The translations under genes were made by a program, and so were the position numbers. 64,000 nucleotides of DNA from Mameliella sp. CS4. Lineage in GTDB: Bacteria > Pseudomonadota > Alphaproteobacteria > Rhodobacterales > Rhodobacteraceae. Under the pieces are notes generated by a model. The model made no database searches, was not told the DNA's origin, and saw only the letters and a list, made by a program, of their open reading frames with translations. Below are positions 26,201-32,617 of this stretch, piece by piece. Positions within the stretch are counted from its first letter, which is position 1, and every line of letters begins with the position of its first letter. Where the stretch lies: contig NZ_JAHXRQ010000007.1 in NCBI RefSeq assembly GCF_019392335.1, positions 62,001 through 126,000 of the forward strand. The letters are read 5' to 3'.

Positions 26201-26548
26201 ATGGCCGCCATCGTCGACAACGCGGACCGCAGCCTTGTGCCCGCGGAGCCGGTGCAGACCGCCGCCGCGGTGGCACCGCGCACCGTCGCACCGCAGGTTC
26301 CCTCCAGCGCCAGCGTCGCCCGGGCCGCCACCGCGACCAATGCGATCAACCTGAAAAAGATCAACCTGATCGGCGTCTACGGCACCGCTGAAAATCGCCG
26401 TGCGCTAGTGCGGCTGGCCAATGGCAAGTACCAGAAGGTCAAGGTTGGCGACCGGCTGGACGGTGGCCGCGTAACCGCCATCGGCGAAGAGGCCCTGCGC
26501 TACACCAAGGGCAACCGCAACCTGACGCTGACCATGCCGCAGACCTGA
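23225..26548 (+). CDS. Giant Ala/Pro-rich bitopic protein: PilM/GspL-like N-domain plus PilP/GspC-like C-domain
   Basis: A 1107-residue protein in four parts. Residues 1-160 (MIPNFALSLSFEGIALLRR...) resemble the cytoplasmic PilM/GspL N-domain. Residues 180-420 are extremely Ala/Pro/Lys-rich, including a 33-residue tandem repeat, and a further disordered region runs to 660. One transmembrane segment lies at about 673-695 (LGLMLTAILLLFLAGVAAWA). A long extracytoplasmic stretch then ends in a compact domain at 1040-1107 (KINLIGVYGTAENRRALVRL, VKVGDRLDGGRVTAIGE) like the PilP/GspC domain. Both assignments are by pattern only. No other secretion or pilus genes are nearby, and its ribosome binding site is weak. 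Confidence 0.7.
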   Translation: MIPNFALSLSFEGIALLRRMGPRWALIDDVPLDHADFDSQVIALRDRAESLDPTGAQVALIIPNEQIRYLDQPDLGGDETARDIAIRASLDGATPYAVNELKFDYVVTDGRLQIAAVAIETLDEAQSFAVEHGFDPVSFMAQAPDGAFDSAVFFGKAKGWNKPASRPARAIRIVEADEAALKPLPKPELIAPAAPKPQAPKPDAPKPEAARPPAPKPQAQPAPAADKSPAAPAPAAQSKAPVETPAPAAKPDVSAQPAPPKAAVPAPAAQSKAPTDTPAPAAKPDVSAQPAAPKAAAPAPEAPAPKAPAPAVAPSEPAPKAPAPKAKGPEPSVPAAPQAPSAPPQPGPVAPAAAPKAPAIPPQAPAGQGAPKAPAVPPRSAPAPKAPAAPQPAAEPAAPKAPAPRPAAQVQQPAPSAAPAETDAERPYTFSTIRATRSGAVGSGPSGDVAAPRPPVTGELKARFTPVAPAADSKTEMPESPSKAPASAPAPQARTGFFSAPTASALLAQASAAADEAEAAKPSGDRAAPAQAKRPVLPPKTKGKTKPAAKPGVKPIPKVAAARAAALAAVPAREAKEDEFLAAPAAARKAVPAPGKGPHVGSKPGGLPRPSPLAKLAALRGPQGQDRSGGQAAVGGGVAAIPAGMAFNQPSERDRMTVFGARDRDTTGGKPKYLGLMLTAILLLFLAGVAAWAAVFLEDGLARLFRSADEPASAVASLPDGDPDAPRATGDDGEILESATPPASAAPAISARPVARPEGKVQIAAFDPPATAPESLVAPLAVPTDPRQLTPEEAAVSYAASGIWQRAPAKPHRPPEDGVDDVYAASIDPNIQIFDAVALPQAKDLERGPDFQDPGLPPPAGLTFDFDERDLVRATPEGALTPDGLRIFTGRPPVIPPLRDEAALAPDPELDAPGAIRTRLNAMPRVRPQTRPDDLMELRERSQLGGISRSELAEIRPVMRPPTAQEQAEIDAPEATDQAVRRSLVPVGRPRNMAAIVDNADRSLVPAEPVQTAAAVAPRTVAPQVPSSASVARAATATNAINLKKINLIGVYGTAENRRALVRLANGKYQKVKVGDRLDGGRVTAIGEEALRYTKGNRNLTLTMPQT
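23918..24115 (+). repeat. 99-base tandem repeat, two copies, inside the Ala/Pro-rich gene
   Basis: The sequence starting CCGGCCCCGGCGGCGCAG at 23918 recurs at 24017 with a period of exactly 99 bases (33 codons) and only a few substitutions. In protein both copies read PAPAAQSKAP, then TPAPAAKPDVSAQPA. The in-frame period lets the linker change length by slippage or recombination without breaking the gene. Confidence 0.85.
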
Positions 26549-26640
26549 CCGGGTTTGCCCTTTACGGCGCGCCGCGCGGCGCGCATCATTCCCGCAAGAC
26601 CAACGCCGCGCACATGACACACGCGCGAAAAGGGCAGGAC

Positions 26641-27117
26641 ATGCGGGAACGACGCACGCCATTGGATGAAACGGACGTCGCCCTGCTGGACGCCGTTCAG
26701 CGGGACGGCCAGGCCACGGCGCAGCAACTGGGCGAGCGGCTGCACCTTTCGGCCAGCCAGGCGGGACGACGGCGGCAGCGGCTGGAAGAGGCAAAGGTGA
26801 TCCAGGGCTACAGTGCGCGACTGGATCCGGAAAAGCTCGGCCTCGACGTGCAGGCCTTTGTTCAGGTGCAACTGGCCCGCCACGGCGCCGAGGAAGGCAC
26901 CGCTTTTTCCCGTCTCTTGCGGCTGCGGCCCGAAATCGTCTCGGCCTGGACCATGACCGGCGAGGCGGACTACCTGCTCAGGGTCTATTGCCCCGACCTA
27001 CCCGCGCTCAACGCCCTGATCCATGAGGTGCTGCTGGCGCATCCGGTGGTGGCCCGGGTGCATTCGCAGATCGTCATGGATCAGCCGAAACCCGACGCGC
27101 CTTTGCCGATCGGCTGA
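26641..27117 (+). CDS. Lrp/AsnC family transcriptional regulator
   Basis: The 158-residue regulator has an N-terminal winged helix (PLDETDVALLDAVQRDGQAT, then LHLSASQAGRRRQRLEEAKV, residues 8-60). The C-terminal RAM ligand domain includes YSARLDPEKLGLDVQAFVQV and SAWTMTGEADYLLRVYCPDL. The ATG at 26641 follows AAGGGCAGGAC and is preferred over one 27 bases upstream. nagA follows 21 bases downstream on the same strand and may share its transcript, although Lrp regulators are not the usual partners of nagA. The 92 bases upstream contain a GCGCGCC/GGCGCGC palindrome. Confidence 0.9.
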   Translation: MRERRTPLDETDVALLDAVQRDGQATAQQLGERLHLSASQAGRRRQRLEEAKVIQGYSARLDPEKLGLDVQAFVQVQLARHGAEEGTAFSRLLRLRPEIVSAWTMTGEADYLLRVYCPDLPALNALIHEVLLAHPVVARVHSQIVMDQPKPDAPLPIG

Positions 27118-27138
27118 GCCCCGTCAGGAGGATCAAGG

Positions 27139-28230
27139 ATGGAAACAGTGCGGGGCAGCATCCTGACCGAAACCGGCTGGGTCACCGGAGACCTGGGTTT
27201 TGGCCGCTGCGTGGACCGGATCGAGGGCCGCCCGACGGAGACGCCAGAGCCGCCCTTTGTCCTGCCCGGTTTTGTCGACCTGCATGTGCATGGCGGCGGC
27301 GGCGAGGATATGATGGCCGGCGCCGAGGCGATCCGCACCGCCGCCCGCCTGCACGCCCGACATGGCACGACCTCGATGCTGGCCACCTCCGTCACCGCCC
27401 CCTTTGCCGAGGTCGAGAGGTTCCTTGGGGCCGTCGATGCCGCGATGGCGGCGCACTGGCCCGACGCCGCCCGCGTGCTGGGCGCACATCTCGAAGGCCC
27501 TTTCCTGAACCCCGACAAGCTGGGCGCCCAGCCGGATTTTGCCGTGGCGGCGGATCTGGACGCCCTACGCCGCTGGCTGACGCTGGCCCCGGTCCGGGTG
27601 ATGACGCTGGCGCCAGAGATGGACCCGGACGACCGCGTGATCGCCGCCGCGCAGGCGGCAGGGATCAAGGTACAGTTGGGGCATTCGCTTTGTGACTACG
27701 CCCGCGCCGCCGCCTGCCTGCAGGCGGGCTGCGGCGTGACACATCTGTTCAACGCGATGAGCCCGGCGGCGCATCGTGGCAACGGGCTGGCCGGTGCGGC
27801 GCTGGCCCATGCCGGTTTTGCCGAGGTCATTCCGGACCTGCTGCATGTGGAAGCCGGCGCGATCCTTGCCGCGCGCCGGGCCATCCCCGGGCTGTACGGC
27901 GTGACCGATGCCACGGCGGGCGCCGGGATGCCGGACGGGGCGTTTCGGCTGGGCGCGCAACATGTGCACAAGGCCGGGGGCGCCATGCGGCTGACCGATG
28001 GAACGCTGGCGGGGTCTGCGCTGACGATGGACCAGGCCTTGCGCAACCTCGTCGGCATCGGTCTGCCGCTGGCAGAGGCCTCGGCGCGGCTCAGCACATT
28101 GCCCGCCGACTGGATCGGGCGCCCGGACATCGGCCGCATCCGCGAAGGCGCCTCTGCCGACCTGGTGGTTCTGGACGGGGCGCTTGATCTCACAGCTGTC
28201 TATATCGGCGGGCATCCCCTGCCCGCCTGA
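27139..28230 (+). CDS. nagA: N-acetylglucosamine-6-phosphate deacetylase
   Basis: The 363-residue amidohydrolase converts GlcNAc-6-phosphate to glucosamine-6-phosphate and acetate in amino-sugar use or peptidoglycan recycling. Diagnostic motifs in order are FVDLHVHGGGGEDMM, ARHGTTSMLATSVTAP, LGAHLEGPFLNPDKLGA, VTHLFNAMSPAAHRGNGLAG, and YGVTDATAGAGMPDGAF carrying the catalytic Asp. It ends IREGASADLVVLDGALDL. GGAGGATCAAGG precedes the ATG. No nagB or transporter is in the window. It converges with uvrD. Confidence 0.93.
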   Translation: METVRGSILTETGWVTGDLGFGRCVDRIEGRPTETPEPPFVLPGFVDLHVHGGGGEDMMAGAEAIRTAARLHARHGTTSMLATSVTAPFAEVERFLGAVDAAMAAHWPDAARVLGAHLEGPFLNPDKLGAQPDFAVAADLDALRRWLTLAPVRVMTLAPEMDPDDRVIAAAQAAGIKVQLGHSLCDYARAAACLQAGCGVTHLFNAMSPAAHRGNGLAGAALAHAGFAEVIPDLLHVEAGAILAARRAIPGLYGVTDATAGAGMPDGAFRLGAQHVHKAGGAMRLTDGTLAGSALTMDQALRNLVGIGLPLAEASARLSTLPADWIGRPDIGRIREGASADLVVLDGALDLTAVYIGGHPLPA

Positions 28231-28242
28231 GCAAATGCGCGA

Positions 28243-30648
28243 TTAGAACGGTACGTCATCGGCGGCATGGATAAACCGCGCCACCACCTTTTTCGTGCCT
28301 GCCTTCTCAAAGGCGATTTCCAGCTTGTCGCCCTCGATGCCCTGGATCGTGCCGTAGCCGAATTTCTGGTGAAAGACCCGCTCTCCCACCGTGTGGGCCG
28401 AGACGGCGTCGAGGTCGATCACCTGGCTCCGGCTCTCGCGTGGCTGGCTGATCGGACGATCACCCTGGCGGGATTGCAGGCGTTTCCAGCCCGGGGAGTT
28501 GTAGACATTGGCCTCTGCCGCGCGGCTTTCCAGCCCCGAGGACATGCCCCCCACGCCGCCCGCCGCGCCATATCCGCCGCCGTAGAGCCCCGGAGGTGTC
28601 AGCACCTCGACATGGTCCTCGGGCAATTCATCGACAAAGCGTGACGGCATCTGCGATTGCCACTGGCCGAACACGCGGCGGTTGCCGGCGAAACTGATGG
28701 TACAGACTTCCTCGGCGCGGGTGATGCCAACATAGGCCAGGCGCCGTTCCTCTTCGAGCCCCTTGACCCCGCTTTCGTCCATGCTGCGCTGTGAAGGGAA
28801 AAGACCATCCTCCCACCCCGGCAGAAAGACCACCGGGAATTCCAGCCCCTTGGCCGCGTGCAGCGTCATGATCGAAACCTTGGCCCCCTCGGCGTCGGAT
28901 TCGTTGTCCATGACGAGGCTGACGTGTTCAAGGAACCCTTGCAGGTTCTCGAAGCTTTCCAGCGCCTTGACCAGTTCCTTGAGGTTCTCCAACCGGCCCG
29001 GCGCCTCGGGCGTCTTGTCGTTCTGCCACATCGTGGTGTAGCCGCTTTCATCCAGGATGATCTCGGCCAGTTCCATGTGACTGAGGTCCTTGTCCCCGGT
29101 CATGCGGCCCCAGCGGGCGAGGCCGACCACAAGCTCCCCCAGTGCCTTGGCGCCCTTGCCCTTGATCGCCCCCTGTTCCACCGCCAGCGCCGCGCCGTCC
29201 AGCAGGCTGACACCGTTTTCACGGGCGATGCGCTGGATGGTCTGCTGCGCCTTGTCGCCTAGGCCGCGCTTGGGTGTGTTGACGATGCGTTCAAAGGCAA
29301 GGTCATCAGTGGGTGAAACCACGAGGCGGAAATAGGCCATCGCATCGCGGATCTCCATCCGCTCGTAAAAGCGGGGGCCGCCGATGACACGATAGGGCAG
29401 ACCGATGGTCAGGAAACGGTCCTCGAAGGCGCGCATCTGGTGGCTGGCGCGGACGAGGATGGCCATCTCGTCAAGGCTGTAAGGGCGCATTCCGCGGGTG
29501 CCGCCCTGCATGGATTCGATTTCCTCGCCGATCCAGCGGGCCTCTTCCTCGCCGTCCCAATGGCCGATCAGGCGGACCTTTTCGCCCTGCTGCGCCTCGG
29601 TCCAGAGTTCCTTGCCCAGGCGGCCCTGGTTGCCCCGGATCACACCGCCGGCAGCGGCAAGGATATGCGGGGTGGACCGATAGTTCTGCTCCAGCCGCAC
29701 GACGTGCGCGCCTGGAAAATCCTTTTCGAACCGCAGGATGTTGCCCACTTCGGCGCCGCGCCAGCCATAAATCGACTGGTCGTCGTCGCCCACGCAGCAA
29801 ATGTTCTTGTGCGCGGAGGCCAGCAGGCGCAGCCAGAGGTATTGGGCGACGTTGGTATCCTGGTATTCGTCCACAAGGATGTAGCGGAACCAGCGCTGGT
29901 ATTTCTCCAGGATGTCCGGGTGGGTCTGGAAGATGGTGACCACATGCAAGAGCAGGTCGCCGAAATCGACGGCGTTCAGTTCCAGCAGGCGGCGCTGGTA
30001 GGCGGCATAAAGCTCTGGCCCACGGTGGTTGTAGGCGCCCGCGTCAGAGGCGGGGATCTTGTCGGGCGTCAGCGCACGGTTCTTCCAACCGTCGATGATG
30101 TTGGCCAGCTGGCGCGCCGGCCATCGCTTGTCGTCGATACCCGCCGCCTGGACCAGTTGCTTGAGCAGGCGCAGCTGGTCGTCGGTGTCGAGGATGGTGA
30201 AATTGGATTTCAGATGCGGGCCGGTAGGCTCGCCGGCGCCCTCGACCACCGAATCGGAATCATCGGCGATCAGCTCCGCATGGCGGCGCAGCAGCTTGAC
30301 GCAGATCGAATGGAAGGTGCCCAGCCAGGGCATCCCCTCGACGGTCTGGCCCAGCATACCCGAGATGCGATTCTTCATCTCGCGCGCGGCCTTGTTGGTA
30401 AAGGTGACCGACAGGATCTCGTTCGGACGGGCGCGCCCTGTGCTCAACAGGTGCACCACCCGCGCGGTCAGCGCCTTGGTCTTGCCCGTCCCGGCCCCGG
30501 CCAGCATCAGCACAGGCCCGTCGAGCGTTTCCACCGCCTCGCGCTGCGCGGGGTTCAGCTCGTCCAGGTAGGGGGCCGGGCGCGCGGCCATTGCGCGCGC
30601 CGACAGCGAGGACGCCTCGAAAGCGTCGAATTCATCGAAACTGCTCAT
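28243..30648 (-). CDS. uvrD: ATP-dependent DNA helicase UvrD/PcrA
   Basis: The 801-residue SF1A 3'-5' helicase acts in mismatch and excision repair and clears stalled complexes. Motifs in order are LAGAGTGKTKALTARV (Walker A), VTFTNKAAREMKNRI, ILVDEYQDTNVAQY (motif II), GDDDQSIYGWRGAE, VRLEQNYRSTPHIL, IMTLHAAKGLEFPVVFLPGW and YVGITRAEE. The C-terminus carries the Tudor-like segment VGERVFHQKFGYGTIQGIEG found in PcrA/UvrD. The N-terminus (MSSFDEFDAFEASSLSARAM) is a short extension before the conserved PYLDELNPAQREAV. Confidence 0.96.
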   Translation of the reverse strand: MSSFDEFDAFEASSLSARAMAARPAPYLDELNPAQREAVETLDGPVLMLAGAGTGKTKALTARVVHLLSTGRARPNEILSVTFTNKAAREMKNRISGMLGQTVEGMPWLGTFHSICVKLLRRHAELIADDSDSVVEGAGEPTGPHLKSNFTILDTDDQLRLLKQLVQAAGIDDKRWPARQLANIIDGWKNRALTPDKIPASDAGAYNHRGPELYAAYQRRLLELNAVDFGDLLLHVVTIFQTHPDILEKYQRWFRYILVDEYQDTNVAQYLWLRLLASAHKNICCVGDDDQSIYGWRGAEVGNILRFEKDFPGAHVVRLEQNYRSTPHILAAAGGVIRGNQGRLGKELWTEAQQGEKVRLIGHWDGEEEARWIGEEIESMQGGTRGMRPYSLDEMAILVRASHQMRAFEDRFLTIGLPYRVIGGPRFYERMEIRDAMAYFRLVVSPTDDLAFERIVNTPKRGLGDKAQQTIQRIARENGVSLLDGAALAVEQGAIKGKGAKALGELVVGLARWGRMTGDKDLSHMELAEIILDESGYTTMWQNDKTPEAPGRLENLKELVKALESFENLQGFLEHVSLVMDNESDAEGAKVSIMTLHAAKGLEFPVVFLPGWEDGLFPSQRSMDESGVKGLEEERRLAYVGITRAEEVCTISFAGNRRVFGQWQSQMPSRFVDELPEDHVEVLTPPGLYGGGYGAAGGVGGMSSGLESRAAEANVYNSPGWKRLQSRQGDRPISQPRESRSQVIDLDAVSAHTVGERVFHQKFGYGTIQGIEGDKLEIAFEKAGTKKVVARFIHAADDVPF

Positions 30649-30752
30649 GACGCCAATCTAGCGTCATTGCGCGCGCAGGGAAAGCCGTGTTCGCCTTGTG
30701 TTCCTTGCCTCGGCGGGGTTTTTCATGCCCCGCCGCATTGATCCGCCGCCGC

Positions 30753-31241
30753 TCAGGCGTGCATCGCCACCTCTGTCGGCATGACGGGTTTGCGCCGGGT
30801 GGTGGAAAACACCGGCAGCGGCACCTCTCGGGCGGGCTGCGACGCGGCATCGGCACGGACCGGGGTCATCTTGCAGGCAGCGCGCCCCGCAAGCGAGGCC
30901 TGCGCCATGCGCGCCACCATGCGCGGCGACACCCGCCCGTCCAGCACGCAATGCAGCGAGGTCACGGCGTCGGAATAGAGATCCGTCGCCTCGCCCACCT
31001 CGCGGGCCAGCATCAGCGTGACCAGCCGGGGATTGCGCCGCTGCGCCAGGGCGGTCAGCGCCGCGATCCGGTCCGGGCCGCAATCGTCATCCAGCACCAG
31101 CACATCGACCACCGCCCGTTTCAGGCAGGTTTCGGCCACCGCGTGGCTGCCAGAGCCGGTAACGTGAATCCCCGCCTCCAGAAAGGCGATCTGGCTGCGT
31201 TCAAGCCGGGTGGCATCGTGGTCGACGATCATCGCGTGCAT
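30753..31241 (-). CDS. Receiver-like domain protein without output domain
   Basis: The 162-residue protein begins MHAMIVDHDATRLERSQIAF, and VVDVLVLDDDCG near residue 50 looks like the phosphoacceptor strand of a response-regulator receiver. A Thr in RLVTLMLAREV matches the conserved hydroxyl position. The conserved Lys-Pro of receivers is not evident in LHCVLDGRVSPRMV, so it may be a degenerate receiver. The last 40 residues are basic and unstructured, with no DNA-binding or enzymatic domain. No histidine kinase is adjacent. Confidence 0.6.
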   Translation of the reverse strand: MHAMIVDHDATRLERSQIAFLEAGIHVTGSGSHAVAETCLKRAVVDVLVLDDDCGPDRIAALTALAQRRNPRLVTLMLAREVGEATDLYSDAVTSLHCVLDGRVSPRMVARMAQASLAGRAACKMTPVRADAASQPAREVPLPVFSTTRRKPVMPTEVAMHA

Positions 31242-31313
31242 GTGCTGTCCTTTCCGTGTCGATGCCCACACACTCCGCCACGGCACTTAAAATAAGTTGA
31301 AGATTTGAGGCGA

Positions 31314-32522
31314 ATGCAGGTCGACCCGCTTGCGGATCGCTGCTTTCCGACGCCAGATACCCGCATGGACCTGCACAGCCGCTTCATGACTGTCGCCGAT
31401 TTGCGCCGGGCCGCGCGGGCCCGCGTGCCGCGATTCGCCTGGGCCTACCTGGACACGGCGACCGGGACAGAGGCCACGGCCCGCCGAAATCGGGCGGCGC
31501 TCGATCAGGTGCTGTTTACGCCCTCAATCCTTGACGGCGAGGTGGCGCCGGATCTTTCTGTCCCGCTGTTCGGGGAAACCCATCCCCTGCCCTTCGGCGT
31601 GGCGCCGGTGGGCCAGTCGGGGCTGCTCTGGCCCGGGGCGGAACGGATACTGGCACGGGCGGCAACACAGGCCGGCCTGCCCTACACGCTGTCGACCGTC
31701 GCCAATGCCACCCCCGAGGAGGTCGGCCCCGAGACCGGCGGCAAGGGCTGGTTCCAGTTGTACCCGCCGCGCGACCCCGACATGCGGCGCGACATGTTGG
31801 CACGTGCCAAGGCCAGCGGCTTTCACGTCCTGGTGGTGACGGTCGACGTTCCCGTCGCCTCGCGGCGGGAAAGACAGGTCAAGGGCGGGCTGGTGCAGCC
31901 GCCCCGGATCACGCCCCGGATCGCGCTGCAATGCGCGCGGCGCCCGGCCTGGTCCCTGGCACGGTTGCGCGCCGGGATGCCCCGGATGAAGACGCTGGAC
32001 CGCTATTCGCAGGACATGGCCAGCCGCGATCCCACCGCGCATATCGGCTACCTGCTGCGCACGGCGCCCGATTGGGATTACCTGCGCTGGCTGCGCGAGG
32101 CCTGGGAGGGGCCGCTGGTGGTCAAGGGCGTCCTGAAAGCCGAGGATGCGGAACGGCTTGAGCGCGAAGGCGTGGATGCGGTCTGGGTCTCGAACCACGG
32201 CGGCCGGCAGTTCGACGGCGCCCGCGGCGCGGTGTCCTACCTGCCCGCAGTGCGCGCCGCCACGCGCCTGCCGGTGATCTTCGACAGCGGGATCGAGGGC
32301 GGGCTGGACATCCTGCGGGCCATCGCGCTGGGGGCGGATTTCGTCATGCTGGGCCGAGCGTGGCACTATGCCGTCTGCGCCCTGGGCGCGCCCGGCCCCG
32401 CCCACCTGGCAGAGATTCTGCGCCGGGACCTGGTGGCCAATATCGGCCAGCTTGGCGTGTCACGGCCCGCCGATCTGCGCGGGAAAACAGAGTTTGCAAA
32501 CGCGACCGTCGCGCAGGAATAA
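31314..32522 (+). CDS. FMN-dependent alpha-hydroxyacid dehydrogenase/oxidase (LldD-like)
   Basis: The TIM-barrel flavoenzyme oxidises L-lactate or a related 2-hydroxyacid. Motifs are YLDTATGTEATARRN (N-terminal Tyr), GVAPVGQSGLLWPGAE, LSTVANATPEEVG, VVTVDVPVASRRERQVKGG, LVVKGVLKAEDAERLER (catalytic Lys), VSNHGGRQFDGARGAVSYLP (catalytic His and Arg) and FDSGIEGGLDILRAIALGAD. The ATG at 31314 follows TTGAGGCGA; ATG 31365 (MDLHSRFMTVADLRR) is the likelier conserved start if that site is not used. It ends 95 bases before pyruvate carboxylase on the same strand, which links lactate use to pyruvate by position. Confidence 0.88.
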   Translation: MQVDPLADRCFPTPDTRMDLHSRFMTVADLRRAARARVPRFAWAYLDTATGTEATARRNRAALDQVLFTPSILDGEVAPDLSVPLFGETHPLPFGVAPVGQSGLLWPGAERILARAATQAGLPYTLSTVANATPEEVGPETGGKGWFQLYPPRDPDMRRDMLARAKASGFHVLVVTVDVPVASRRERQVKGGLVQPPRITPRIALQCARRPAWSLARLRAGMPRMKTLDRYSQDMASRDPTAHIGYLLRTAPDWDYLRWLREAWEGPLVVKGVLKAEDAERLEREGVDAVWVSNHGGRQFDGARGAVSYLPAVRAATRLPVIFDSGIEGGLDILRAIALGADFVMLGRAWHYAVCALGAPGPAHLAEILRRDLVANIGQLGVSRPADLRGKTEFANATVAQE

Positions 32523-32530
32523 TTTGCAAA
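32492..32530 (+). promoter_or_regulatory. Pair of TTTGCAAA sites upstream of pyruvate carboxylase
   Basis: GTTTGCAAAC (32492-32501) is a perfect palindrome inside the end of the upstream gene, and ATTTGCAAAC recurs at 32522-32531, so the TTTGCAAA cores are 30 bases apart. They lie 88 to 125 bases before the pyruvate carboxylase start. The core matches the ScfR-type site upstream of pccB and the TTTGC arms at the pccR-like gene. AT-rich sequence (AGTAATAATATTG, about 32563-32576) further down may hold the -10 region. Confidence 0.55.
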
Positions 32531-32617
32531 CCCCTCTTGCGCTGCGTCGCGGCATACTCTCAAAGTAATAATATTGCGCAGAATGGCGCGACTGTGCCGG
32601 AGAAGGACCCTCGACAC

